Shown: positions 1-8,103 of the stretch, piece by piece | Numbering within the stretch: position 1 is the first letter of the stretch | Layout: each line of letters opens with the position of its first letter | From: Ramlibacter sp. | GTDB taxonomy: Bacteria > Pseudomonadota > Gammaproteobacteria > Burkholderiales > Burkholderiaceae_C | Reading direction: 5' to 3' | Length of the DNA stretch: 12,392 nucleotides | NCBI GenBank assembly: GCA_023701085.1 | Contig: JAMPXR010000031.1 | Coordinates: forward strand, 1 to 12,392 | Notes under the pieces: generated by a model | What the model saw: only the letters and a program-made list of their open reading frames with translations | Databases searched by the model: none | What the model was told of the DNA's origin: nothing | Program-made: the position numbers and the translations under genes

Positions 1-1478
1 CGGCGCAGCCACGGGCTGGGGCGGTAGCGCGGATCGCCGTAGACGGTCTGCATGTTGAACAGCACCTCCAGAACGTTCGTGGGACCCCAGCGGTCGCCCA
101 TGGCCAGGGGACCGAGCGGATAGCCCAGGCCCAGGGTGACCGCGGTTTCGAGGTCGCGCGGGCTGCAGACGCGCTGCTGGCAGATGTCGGCGGCGATGTT
201 CACGATGGTGGCCACCACGCGCTGCGTGACGAAGCCGCCGGAGTCGCGGATCACGCTCACGGCCTTGCCGTCGCGCGCGAACAGGGCGTGGGCAGCGTCG
301 CGCATGTCCGCCCGGGTGGCCGGATTGGTCGCGAGCACGCGGCGCTTGGTGTCGGCATCGTCGATCAGCATGTCGATGCCCACGGTGCGCGCCGGGTCCA
401 GCCGCTCGACCACGGCGACCGTGGTGACGTCGAAACCCAGCGGAGCCACCAGCGACAGCGCCTGGGGCGAGGGCGACTGGCCGGTTTCTATGGTGGCGCC
501 CAGGTTCTTGAGCAGCTGGTACAGCTCGGAGCGGCGGGCCGCCCGCGTGGACACCCACACCGGCGGGAGTTCGGAAACCTGCGGCGCTGCCGGCTCGGCC
601 GGCACTTGCGCTTTGCCGTCCTGGTAGCGGTAAAAGCCCTCACCGACCTTCTTGCCGACGACCCCGCCGGCGAGCCGCTGCGCCGTGATCACGCTGGGGC
701 GGTAGCGCGGCTCGTCGTAGTACTGGCGGTAGATCGACTCCATCACCGGGTGCGACACGTCCAGGGCCGTGAGGTCCATCAACTCGAACGGCCCCAGCCT
801 GAAGCCGACCTGGTCCTTGAGGATGCGGTCCACCGTGGCGAAATCCGCCACGCCTTCGCCCACGATCCGCAGCGCCTCCGTGCCGTAGCCGCGGCCCGCG
901 TGGTTGACGATGAAGCCCGGTGTGTCCTGGGCCTGCACCGCCGTGTGCCCCATCTGCCTGGCGTATTCGGCCAGGCCCGCGCAGACGGCCGGGTCGGTCT
1001 TCAATCCCGCGACCACTTCCACGACTTTCATGAGCGGGACGGGATTGAAGAAGTGATAGCCGGCGAAGCGTTGCGGCCGCTTCATGCCGGCGGCGATCGC
1101 CGTGACGGAAAGCGAAGAGGTGTTGGTGGCGAGCACGGCCGTGTCCGCCACCAAGCCCTCAAGGTCGGCGAACAGCGACTTCTTGACATCCAGGCGCTCG
1201 ACAATGGCTTCGATGACCAGATGGCAATCGGCCAGTGTCTGCAGGCTATCGGCGATTTGCAGCCGCTGCGTGCAGGCCTGCACCGTCGCGGCATCCATGC
1301 GGCCTTTGCCGAGCAGCTTGTCCCATTGGCCGAGGATCTCGTCGCGCGCTTTCGCAATCGCTTGCGGCTGGTTGTCGTAGAGCTTGACGATGCTGCCGGC
1401 CTGCGCGGCGATCTGCGCAATGCCTCGTCCCATGGCGCCGACCCCGACGACGCCCACCGTTTGATAGATCGGATTCAT
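1..1478 (-). CDS. 3-hydroxyacyl-CoA dehydrogenase, two-domain (PaaH/PaaC-like), 3' end cut by window
   Basis: It oxidises 3-hydroxyacyl-CoA to 3-oxoacyl-CoA with NAD, as in beta-oxidation or phenylacetate-type ring degradation, in the cytoplasm. Reading leftwards from the ATG at 1476-1478, the protein opens with a Rossmann fold bearing GVGAMG at residues 12-17. The family segment GYHFFNPVPLMKVVEVV follows, with the presumed catalytic pair His142 and Glu154. A first C-terminal helical domain comes next, then a linker, then a second such domain (TPGF-like RDSGGFVTQRVVA). About 492 residues are visible and end in YGDPRYRPSPWLR; family members are about 500-510 residues, so perhaps 15 are missing beyond base 1. 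The usual NRV after TPGFIV reads NHA here. No good Shine-Dalgarno is visible, and the gene lies 33 bases after the MFS gene, so it is probably the last of a three-gene operon. The substrate is unknown, and no other phenylacetate genes are in view. Confidence 0.9.
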   Translation of the reverse strand, partial: MNPIYQTVGVVGVGAMGRGIAQIAAQAGSIVKLYDNQPQAIAKARDEILGQWDKLLGKGRMDAATVQACTQRLQIADSLQTLADCHLVIEAIVERLDVKKSLFADLEGLVADTAVLATNTSSLSVTAIAAGMKRPQRFAGYHFFNPVPLMKVVEVVAGLKTDPAVCAGLAEYARQMGHTAVQAQDTPGFIVNHAGRGYGTEALRIVGEGVADFATVDRILKDQVGFRLGPFELMDLTALDVSHPVMESIYRQYYDEPRYRPSVITAQRLAGGVVGKKVGEGFYRYQDGKAQVPAEPAAPQVSELPPVWVSTRAARRSELYQLLKNLGATIETGQSPSPQALSLVAPLGFDVTTVAVVERLDPARTVGIDMLIDDADTKRRVLATNPATRADMRDAAHALFARDGKAVSVIRDSGGFVTQRVVATIVNIAADICQQRVCSPRDLETAVTLGLGYPLGPLAMGDRWGPTNVLEVLFNMQTVYGDPRYRPSPWLR

Positions 1479-1511
1479 GCCCGTGATTATGGCAATGTCG
1501 CAAAGCGGCCC

Positions 1512-2702
1512 TCAGGCCGCGGGCCGGTGCCGCAAGCGCGTGGCCAGGGCGCTCAGCGCCATCGCCATCAGCAAGCCCGCAAATCCGGCCCAATGCAGCA
1601 GGTCCATGCCGTCCCTGGCGATCAACCAGCCGCCGCCGGCGGCGCCGATCGCCTGGCCCGCGTACATGGCCGAGGTGTTGAGCGCGATGGAGCCGGCCGA
1701 AAGCGCCGGCGCGATGCCCACCAACCGGGCCTGCTGCGCGGAATTGGCCGCGAAACAGCCCAGGGCCCAGGGCACGGCCACCAGGGCCGCCAGGGTCAGG
1801 CTGGTGCCCAGCGGCCAGATCAGCATGGACAGCGCCATGGCCGCGACGCCCGCCATCACCGCGCGCGACGCGCCGATGCGGTCGATGTGGCGGGACATGA
1901 GCATGTTGCCCAGAAAGCCAAAGGCGCCGAACCACATCAGCAGCAGCCCCAGCTCGCCGGGCGTGATACCGATCTTCCGCCGGTAGTACGGCGCGAAATA
2001 GGCAAACAGCACGAACTGCCCCGCCGCATACAGAAGGGTCACCACCACACACAGCATCAGCGGTCGCGAGCGAAAGGTTTCCCCCCAGGCGGCGGCCGAG
2101 AGCGCCTGCGGCCTGACGCCATCGGGCATCGCGCGCCACACCCACAGGGCGCTCGCCAGGCTGAGCAAACCCACCAAGGCAAAGGCGCTGCGCCAGCCCA
2201 GCGTGCCGCCGACGTAGGTGCCGATCGGCAGGCCGATCACGGACGCGACCGACCAGCCGAGAAAGATGAAGGTGATGGCCCGGCCGCGCTGCTCGGGCAG
2301 CACCAGCAGCCCCACGCAGGCGGCTGCCTGCGGGGTGAAGATGGCCGGCGAGACCATCGCGAGCACGCGCAAGGGCAGCAGCGCCGCAAAGTTCGGCGCC
2401 GCCACGCACGCGAAGTTGAGCCCGCCGTACCACGCCAGCGTCAGGGCGAGCAGCCGCCTGCGGTCCCACCCGGACACCAGCGCGGCGAACAGGGGCGCGC
2501 CCACGCACATGAGCACCGCGCCGGCCGAGATGAGCTGGCCGGCCGTCGCCACGGAGACGCCGAGCGAGTCGGTGATTTCGTTCAAGGTGCCGGCCACCAC
2601 CATCACGCCGGTGCCGATGACGAAGTTGCCGAACAGCAGCGGCCAGAGCACCGCCGGCAGCGCGGTCCTGCGGGCGGCGTCAGCGGCGGTGGTCGCGCTC
2701 AC
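1512..2702 (-). CDS. MFS transporter (DHA1/AraJ-like), 396 aa
   Basis: This is an inner-membrane secondary transporter of the major facilitator superfamily. The 396-residue protein is a near-continuous series of about twelve hydrophobic helices in two halves, with a short charged N-terminus (MSATTAADAARRTAL). The loop after helix 2 carries SGWDRRRLL, matching the MFS loop 2-3 signature (G-x-x-x-D-R/K), and its counterpart MSRHIDRIGASR lies in the second half. The overall look is that of the arabinose-efflux-like (AraJ) DHA1 group, whose members mostly export drugs or small metabolites. The ATG at 2700-2702 lies only 9 bases past the stop of the upstream dehydrogenase, so translation is probably coupled; the next gene begins 33 bases after its stop. 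The partner enzymes suggest a hydroxy acid or an aromatic or aliphatic acid as substrate, but that is inference. The direction of transport cannot be read from the sequence. Confidence 0.88.
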   Translation of the reverse strand: MSATTAADAARRTALPAVLWPLLFGNFVIGTGVMVVAGTLNEITDSLGVSVATAGQLISAGAVLMCVGAPLFAALVSGWDRRRLLALTLAWYGGLNFACVAAPNFAALLPLRVLAMVSPAIFTPQAAACVGLLVLPEQRGRAITFIFLGWSVASVIGLPIGTYVGGTLGWRSAFALVGLLSLASALWVWRAMPDGVRPQALSAAAWGETFRSRPLMLCVVVTLLYAAGQFVLFAYFAPYYRRKIGITPGELGLLLMWFGAFGFLGNMLMSRHIDRIGASRAVMAGVAAMALSMLIWPLGTSLTLAALVAVPWALGCFAANSAQQARLVGIAPALSAGSIALNTSAMYAGQAIGAAGGGWLIARDGMDLLHWAGFAGLLMAMALSALATRLRHRPAA

Positions 2703-2711
2703 ATCTGGATG

Positions 2712-3719
2712 TCATCGCCGCACCTGCAGGGCGCCGGGATTGACAATGTTGGTGGGCGTGCCCTTGATGAAGTTGACCACGTTGTCGAAGGCGGCGCCGA
2801 AATACATCTCGTAGCTGTCGATCTCGACATAGCCGATGTGCGGCGTGCAGATGCAGTTCTCCAGGCGCAGCAGGGCGTGCCCCTGCAGGATCGGCTCGCT
2901 CTCGAACACGTCGACAGCGGCCATGCCAGGACGGCCGCGGTTGAGCGCGGCGATCAGCGCGTCATGCTCCACGAGTTCGGCGCGCGAGGTGTTCACGAGC
3001 AGGGCGGTGGGCTTCATGCGGCTGAGGTCCTCGAGGGTGACGATGCCCGCCGATTCGTCGCTCAGGCGCACGTGCAGGCTCAACACGTCGCTCTGGGCGA
3101 AAAGCTCCTCGCGGCTGGACGCGGCCTGCAGGCCATCGCCCACCGCTTTCTGCCTGGAGTCCTGGCTGCCCCAGACCACCACCTTCATGCCAAAGGCTTT
3201 CCCGTAGCCGGCCACCAGTTGGCCGACCTTGCCATAGCCCCAGATGCCCAGCGCGCGGCCCCGCAGCACCACGCCCAGCCCGAAGTTCGGCGGCATCGAC
3301 GCCGACTTCATGCCCGATTGCTGCCAGCCGCCGTGTTTCAGCGTCCCGATGTACTGCGGCAGGCGTCGCATCGCCGCCATGATGAGGGCCCAGGTCAGCT
3401 CGGCCGGGGCGACCGGGGAGCCCACGCCCTCGGCCACCGCGATGCCGCGCTCGGTGCAGGCCTGCAAGTCGATGTGCGCGCCGACCCGGCCGGTCTGGGC
3501 GATCAGCCGCAGCCGCGGGAGTTTCTCGATCAATTGCCGCGTGATGTGCGTGCGTTCGCGAATCAGCACGATCACGTCCGCGTCGCGCAGCCGCACCGAC
3601 AACTGGCCAATGCCCTTCACGGTATTGGTATAGACCTTGGCGGGATAGGCTTCCAGCTTGGCGGCGCAGCGAAGCTTGCGCACCGCATCCTGATAATCGT
3701 CGAGAATGACAATGTTCAT
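2712..3719 (-). CDS. D-isomer-specific 2-hydroxyacid dehydrogenase, NAD-dependent, 335 aa
   Basis: This enzyme interconverts a 2-oxoacid and its D-2-hydroxyacid with NAD(H), in the cytoplasm. The start chosen is the ATG at 3717-3719, giving MNIVILDDYQDAVRK, the usual opening for this subgroup; the open frame continues upstream to 3905, but that part is low-complexity and family-unlike. The split catalytic domain flanks a Rossmann domain with GYGKVG in GIWGYGKVGQLV. Catalytic residues visible are Arg in NTSRAELV, Glu in DVFESEP and His in CTPHIGYVE, so the active-site triad is complete. At 335 residues the length is normal. It is the first gene of the leftward operon with the MFS transporter and the acyl-CoA dehydrogenase. 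A GAGG lies 12 bases before the start, which is rather far. The substrate (glyoxylate, hydroxypyruvate, phosphoglycerate-like or other) cannot be told; the length and lack of an ACT domain argue against a biosynthetic SerA. Confidence 0.9.
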   Translation of the reverse strand: MNIVILDDYQDAVRKLRCAAKLEAYPAKVYTNTVKGIGQLSVRLRDADVIVLIRERTHITRQLIEKLPRLRLIAQTGRVGAHIDLQACTERGIAVAEGVGSPVAPAELTWALIMAAMRRLPQYIGTLKHGGWQQSGMKSASMPPNFGLGVVLRGRALGIWGYGKVGQLVAGYGKAFGMKVVVWGSQDSRQKAVGDGLQAASSREELFAQSDVLSLHVRLSDESAGIVTLEDLSRMKPTALLVNTSRAELVEHDALIAALNRGRPGMAAVDVFESEPILQGHALLRLENCICTPHIGYVEIDSYEMYFGAAFDNVVNFIKGTPTNIVNPGALQVRR

Positions 3720-3816
3720 CACGCGATTGTGCCTCGTGCCCGGGCGCGCAATGCCGGCAGAACGGGTGCGGGGTCCTTGGCATCGGCGCCTTCGCTGTGT
3801 AACGAGGAGCTTCGAA

Positions 3817-3830
3817 ATGCGCATGCGCAT
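3817..3830. repeat. self-complementary 14-mer upstream of the dehydrogenase operon
   Basis: ATGCGCATGCGCAT is its own reverse complement. It lies about 100 bases upstream of the dehydrogenase start in a 213-base stretch with no convincing gene. It could be an operator, or chance in high-GC DNA; alternating purine-pyrimidine sequence such as this can also adopt Z-DNA. Confidence 0.4.
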
Positions 3831-3865
3831 GTCGCGTTGCCGGTCGGCAGCTCGACGGCCCGGCG

Positions 3866-3887
3866 GCGGTACTGCCGCGGTACTGCC
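3866..3887. repeat. perfect 11-bp tandem repeat
   Basis: GCGGTACTGCC occurs twice with no gap (3866-3876 and 3877-3887). It lies in the 213-base intergenic stretch between the small gene ending at 3933 and the dehydrogenase starting at 3719. A period of 11 bases, about one helical turn, would put both copies on the same DNA face, as expected for paired protein sites. No regulator gene adjoins, so the role is unknown. Confidence 0.6.
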
Positions 3888-3932
3888 GGCCCCCTTTGCA
3901 CACATCAGTGCAGTGGGGCGGGGCAGGGAAGC

Positions 3933-4250
3933 CTACCCTTCCAGCGCTGCCAAGCGGTCGAGCTCCGCGCACACATCGGCCATGCGGCCGGAGATGACCA
4001 TGCGCCCGGCGCCCGCCGGCCCGCGCGCGGCTTCCTTCACGCGCACGACCCGCACCGGACGGCGCGCAAGATCGCGCGGAACGCCAGGCGGGCGGGGCGC
4101 CGCGGCACGGACTGCGGCCATCGCGAAACAGGCGGCAGGCACGCGCGACTGGCGCGCGCCGGAACGGGCTTGCGGTGCGTGACCGAACCGTGCCGCAAGA
4201 TTGCGCAGCGGCGCGAGCAAGGCGCCAACCGTCAAGATTGCCATTCCCAT
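3933..4250 (-). CDS. small basic protein of unknown function downstream of lexA, 105 aa
   Basis: I do not recognise a characterised family. The start at 4248-4250 is chosen because AAGGAGA lies just 5 bases ahead of it, the best ribosome binding site in the left half of the window. A longer frame to 4334 lacks such a site. The protein opens with a short hydrophobic run (MGMAILTVGALLAPL), too short to be sure of a membrane segment, then has a long Ala/Arg/Pro-rich middle that is probably disordered. It ends in an ordered-looking tail, RMVISGRMADVCAELDRLA, which has the feel of a conserved motif seen at the end of small Comamonadaceae hypotheticals; that is memory, not a search. It is on the lexA strand, 115 bases after the lexA stop. 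Stop is TAG at 3933-3935. It could be a separately transcribed gene. Confidence 0.62.
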   Translation of the reverse strand: MGMAILTVGALLAPLRNLAARFGHAPQARSGARQSRVPAACFAMAAVRAAAPRPPGVPRDLARRPVRVVRVKEAARGPAGAGRMVISGRMADVCAELDRLAALEG

Positions 4251-4255
4251 GTGAG

Positions 4256-4279
4256 TCTCCTTGACTTCAAGAGCTTGAA
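4256..4279 (-). promoter_or_regulatory. Shine-Dalgarno with overlapping dyads in front of the small gene
   Basis: On the minus strand AAGGAGA (4256-4262) sits 5 bases before the ATG at 4250. Just upstream is a perfect dyad, TTCAAG-N2-CTTGAA (4266-4279), and a second one, CTTGA-N2-TCAAG (4260-4271), shares an arm with it and touches the Shine-Dalgarno. The two cannot form together. They may be an operator, or a weak RNA switch hiding the binding site; both stems are short, so the second idea is tentative. Confidence 0.45.
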
Positions 4280-4340
4280 CACAGGCAGGATTGACGAGGG
4301 GCGGCCATCGCAGGGTGATGGCGCCGCGCGCCATACGCCC

Positions 4341-4355
4341 GCCACCTGCGGTGGC
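4341..4355 (-). terminator. possible weak hairpin just after lexA
   Basis: GCCACC, three bases, GGTGGC form a perfect 6-bp GC-rich stem 11 bases past the lexA stop codon. No run of T follows on the minus strand, so it is not a standard Rho-independent terminator. It may slow transcription between lexA and the small gene, or mean nothing. Confidence 0.25.
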
Positions 4356-4365
4356 CTGGAACGGA

Positions 4366-5040
4366 TTACATGAGCATCGTGTTGCGGATCAGGCCCACGG
4401 CCAGCCCTTCGATTTCGAAGGGCTCGCCCGGCTCGACGATGATGGTGGGGTAGTCCGGGTTTTCCGCGTGCAGTTCGATCAGGTGCTTGTTGCGGCGGAA
4501 GCGTTTGACGGTCACGTCGTCGCCCAGGCGGGCCACGATGATCTGCCCGTTCTTGGCGTCCTTGGTGGCTTGCACGGCGAGCAGGTCGCCGTCCATGATG
4601 CCGGCGTCCCGCATCGACATGCCGCGCACCTTGAGCAGATAGTCGGGCCGGCGCTGGAACAGGCTGCTTTCCAGGTAATAGGTCTGGTCCACATGCTCCT
4701 GCGCCAGGATGGGCGAGCCGGCCGCCACCCGGCCGATCAGTGGCAAAGCCATCTGGGCCAGCGATTGCAGCGGCAGTGAGAACTGCTTGATGCGCGATTC
4801 ATTGATGGAGCGCAGGGCTTCGCTCTTGAGCCGGATGCCGCGCGAGGTGCCGCTGACCAGCTCGATCACTCCCTTGCGTGCCAGCGCCTGCAGGTGCTCC
4901 TCGGCCGCGTTGGCGGACTTGAAGCCGAGTTCGGCCGCGATCTCGGCGCGCGTGGGTGGCGCGCCGGTGCGTGCGATGGCGCTCTGGATCAGGTCCAGAA
5001 TCTGTTGCTGGCGGGCGGTGAGCTTGGGTGTATCGAGCAT
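4366..5040 (-). CDS. lexA: LexA, SOS response repressor and self-cleaving protease, 224 aa
   Basis: LexA represses DNA-damage genes by binding SOS boxes and is inactivated when RecA-ssDNA filaments trigger its self-cleavage. The N-terminal winged helix covers about residues 1-70, with the recognition region in [20 protein letters not shown] (28-47). A linker leads to the cleavage site Ala107-Gly108 in RVAAGSP. The S24-type protease domain carries the nucleophile Ser142 ([10 protein letters not shown]) and the general base Lys179 (VTVKRF), so the catalytic dyad and scissile bond are intact. Length is slightly above the E. coli 202 residues, as is common in Burkholderiales, with a longer hinge ([18 protein letters not shown]). 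ATG at 5038-5040 is preceded by GGAG 8 bases away. Two SOS boxes directly upstream (5054-5088) indicate autorepression. The divergent neighbour is an asparaginase, with 59 bases between the starts. Confidence 0.98.
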   Translation of the reverse strand: MLDTPKLTARQQQILDLIQSAIARTGAPPTRAEIAAELGFKSANAAEEHLQALARKGVIELVSGTSRGIRLKSEALRSINESRIKQFSLPLQSLAQMALPLIGRVAAGSPILAQEHVDQTYYLESSLFQRRPDYLLKVRGMSMRDAGIMDGDLLAVQATKDAKNGQIIVARLGDDVTVKRFRRNKHLIELHAENPDYPTIIVEPGEPFEIEGLAVGLIRNTMLM

Positions 5041-5053
5041 GGTGGTGGCTCCA

Positions 5054-5069
5054 CTGGCTTAATATCCAG
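5054..5069. promoter_or_regulatory. SOS (LexA) box 1
   Basis: CTGGCTTAATATCCAG fits CTG-N10-CAG exactly, and the flanks extend the dyad to ACTGG...CCAGT. It begins 13 bases upstream of the lexA ATG, a normal place for lexA self-repression. The AT-rich core is typical of proteobacterial LexA sites. Confidence 0.9.
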
Positions 5070-5072
5070 TAA

Positions 5073-5088
5073 CTGTATTTTTAACCAG
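5073..5088. promoter_or_regulatory. SOS (LexA) box 2
   Basis: CTGTATTTTTAACCAG fits CTG-N10-CAG, with flanks extending it to AACTG...CAGTT. It starts 19 bases from the start of box 1, so the two dimers would lie nearly two turns apart. It ends 11 bases before the ATG of the divergent asparaginase, so LexA bound here could block that gene as well as lexA. Confidence 0.9.
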
Positions 5089-5099
5089 TTTTACGAACT

Positions 5100-6062
5100 A
5101 TGCAAGCGAGCGGCAAGAAAATTGCGGTTCTGGCCACCGGCGGAACGATCGCCGGGCGCGCGGCGAGCGCGCACGACAACGTCGGCTACAGCGCCGCGCA
5201 GATGGGAGTGCGCGAACTCGTCGCGACCCTGCCGGCGCTTGCGGCACTGCCGCTGGTGTGCGAACAGGTCGCGCAGATCGACAGCAAGGACATGAGCTTC
5301 GCCGTCTGGCGCGCCCTGGCGCTGCGTTGCGCGCACTGGCTGGCCCAGGACGATGTGGGCGGCCTCGTGATCACGCACGGCACCGACACGCTGGAGGAAA
5401 CGGCTTATTTCCTCCAGGGGGTGCTGGCGCCTGCCAAGCCGGTGGTGCTGGCCTGCGCCATGCGGCCGGCGACCGCGCTCCTGCCGGACGGCCCGCAGAA
5501 CCTGCTCGACGCGATCGCCGTGGCGGGCACCGAGGGCGCGCGCGGTGTGGTAGCTGTCTGCGCCGGTTCGGTGCACGGGGCGCAGGATGTCGCCAAGCAA
5601 CACACCTATCGCCTCGACGCATTCACGTCCGGGGACGCCGGACCGATCGGCTACGTGGAGGAGGGGCGTTTGCGACTGCTGCGCGAATGGCCCTCAGCCG
5701 ACCCCGCGGCGGCCCGCCAGAAGCTGACCGAGCTGGCGGCGCGCGAGCGCTGGCCGCGCGTGGAAATCATCCTGAACCACGCGGGCGCGGGCGCGGCGAT
5801 CGTCCAGGCGCTGGTGGCGCAGGGGGTGGACGGCATCGTCGTGGCCGCCACCGGCAACGGCTCGGTGCACCACGACCTCGAGCAGGCGCTGCAGCAAGCC
5901 CGCGCGAGCGGCGTCAGGGTGCTGCGGTCCACACGCTGCCCGCAGGGCGCCGTGCTCGGCCGGCAGGACGACACCTTGCCGCATGCGGGCACGCTGTCGC
6001 CGGTCAAGGCGCGGATTGCCTTGATGCTCGAACTGCTGGACCAGCGCCGGTCCGGGACCTAG
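5100..6062 (+). CDS. L-asparaginase, type II fold, no signal peptide, 320 aa
   Basis: It hydrolyses L-asparagine (perhaps also glutamine) to aspartate and ammonia. Both active-site threonine signatures are present: ATGGTIAG with nucleophile Thr16, and ITHGTDTLEETAYF with Thr95-Asp96. The catalytic lysine is likely Lys166 in AQDVAKQHT, and AMRPATALLPDGPQN matches the family. Tyr30 and Ser62-Lys63-Asp64 stand where E. coli AnsB has its lid Tyr and Ser-Gln-Asp, so Lys replaces the substrate-binding Gln, a change I believe occurs in other proteobacterial homologues. No signal peptide precedes the first beta strand (MQASGKKIAVLAT), so the enzyme should be cytoplasmic although the sequence resembles the periplasmic class. 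No Shine-Dalgarno is seen before the ATG, but no other start fits. The TAG stop lies in the CTAG that borders the inverted-repeat element. SOS boxes lie just upstream. Confidence 0.93.
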   Translation: MQASGKKIAVLATGGTIAGRAASAHDNVGYSAAQMGVRELVATLPALAALPLVCEQVAQIDSKDMSFAVWRALALRCAHWLAQDDVGGLVITHGTDTLEETAYFLQGVLAPAKPVVLACAMRPATALLPDGPQNLLDAIAVAGTEGARGVVAVCAGSVHGAQDVAKQHTYRLDAFTSGDAGPIGYVEEGRLRLLREWPSADPAAARQKLTELAARERWPRVEIILNHAGAGAAIVQALVAQGVDGIVVAATGNGSVHHDLEQALQQARASGVRVLRSTRCPQGAVLGRQDDTLPHAGTLSPVKARIALMLELLDQRRSGT

Positions 6063-6083
6063 GGCCTGTTAACACTATTTTTG
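6059..6083 (+). repeat. left terminal inverted repeat of the element
   Basis: This 25-base arm begins CTAGGGCCTGTTAACAC and ends in a T run and G. It is the exact reverse complement of 6307-6331. After one mismatch three more bases pair (6085-6087 with 6303-6305). The first four bases may be target duplication. The asparaginase TAG stop is 6060-6062, inside this arm. Confidence 0.9.
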
Positions 6084-6091
6084 ACAGATGC

Positions 6092-6191
6092 GTTGCGATT
6101 CAAAAGGGTTCAGTGCTAGGCGCGGCGGCGCAGCCGCACTGACGTGCGGCAAGCTGCCGCAACGACGCAATGGGCACTTTTGAATCGCAAC
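6092..6191. repeat. palindromic arm A of the element
   Basis: Fifteen bases, GTTGCGATTCAAAAG (6092-6106), pair perfectly with 6177-6191. The enclosed 70 bases hold two more perfect 7-bp stems: TCAGTGC 6110-6116 with 6136-6142, and TGCGGCA 6145-6151 with 6155-6161 around a 3-base loop. It forms one arm of the proposed junction. Confidence 0.8.
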
Positions 6192-6198
6192 CCGAAGG

Positions 6199-6299
6199 GA
6201 ACATGGACAGAACCGCGCCATTCGTCGTTGCACTCCTAGCCAAGGCGTCCAGCCTTGGCGTCGTCGCGCGCCTAGATTGGCGCGGTTCTGTCCATGTTC
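6199..6299. repeat. palindromic arm B of the element
   Basis: Twenty-two bases at 6199-6220, beginning GAACATGGACAG, pair perfectly with 6278-6299. Inside, CCAAGGC (6240-6246) pairs with GCCTTGG (6252-6258) over a 5-base loop. It is the strongest internal stem of the element. Confidence 0.85.
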
Positions 6300-6306
6300 G
6301 CACTGC

Positions 6307-7855
<1,549 letters not shown>

Positions 7856-7896
7856 GCTGGGGACGGTGGGGGTCGCGCGAGTCGAGCTGCGCTGGC

Positions 7897-8103
7897 CTAT
7901 GCCAGCGGCGTGCGCGTGGGCAGGTGCTCGAGCTCCTCGTCGCTCAAGGTGCGGGCCTGCTCCTCGAGCAGGATGGGAATGCCGTCCCGGACCGGATAAG
8001 CCAGTCGCGCGCTGCGTGACAGCAGTTCCTGCCGCGCCCGGTCGTATTCGAGGTGGCCCTTGGTGACGGGGCACACGAGCAGCTCAAGAAGTTTCGGGTC
8101 CAT
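7897..8103 (-). CDS. Trm112-family small protein (YcaR-like), 68 aa
   Basis: A small protein of the Trm112/YcaR family, for which in bacteria no settled function is known; eukaryotic Trm112 activates methyltransferases. [21 protein letters not shown] with [18 protein letters not shown] is a typical bacterial member: a CP-x-x-x-G knuckle and the PVRDGIPIL strand. Only one cysteine (Cys11) remains, so the zinc site of some relatives is missing, as in many proteobacterial copies. It sits between lpxK and kdsB, a conserved position in this group and in enterobacteria (lpxK-ycaR-kdsB). Its ATG lies inside the 3' end of lpxK, overlapping by 20 bases, which implies translational coupling; no separate ribosome binding site is seen. 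Confidence 0.93.
   Translation of the reverse strand: MDPKLLELLVCPVTKGHLEYDRARQELLSRSARLAYPVRDGIPILLEEQARTLSDEELEHLPTRTPLA

Noticed and set aside
1246..2508. A 420-codon minus-strand frame overlapping the MFS gene
   Set aside because: Arg/Gly/Ala-rich shifted-frame reading of the MFS gene and the next; the MFS frame has clear helices and signatures.
3720..3905. N-terminal extension of the 2-hydroxyacid dehydrogenase
   Set aside because: The extra 62 residues are Arg-rich and unlike the family; MNIVILDDYQ is the expected opening.
288..4373. A 1361-codon plus-strand open frame running opposite three or four genes
   Set aside because: It is antisense to well-supported family proteins; its translation is rich in His, Arg, Gln, Gly and Ala with no domains, the usual result of high third-position GC on the other strand.
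5258..6142. A 294-codon frame inside the asparaginase
   Set aside because: Shifted frame, low complexity, no ribosome site; the asparaginase frame has intact catalytic motifs.
7856..8074. N-terminal extension of KdsB
   Set aside because: It would overlap the Trm112-like gene in another frame and adds 73 family-unlike residues before the diagnostic [11 protein letters not shown].
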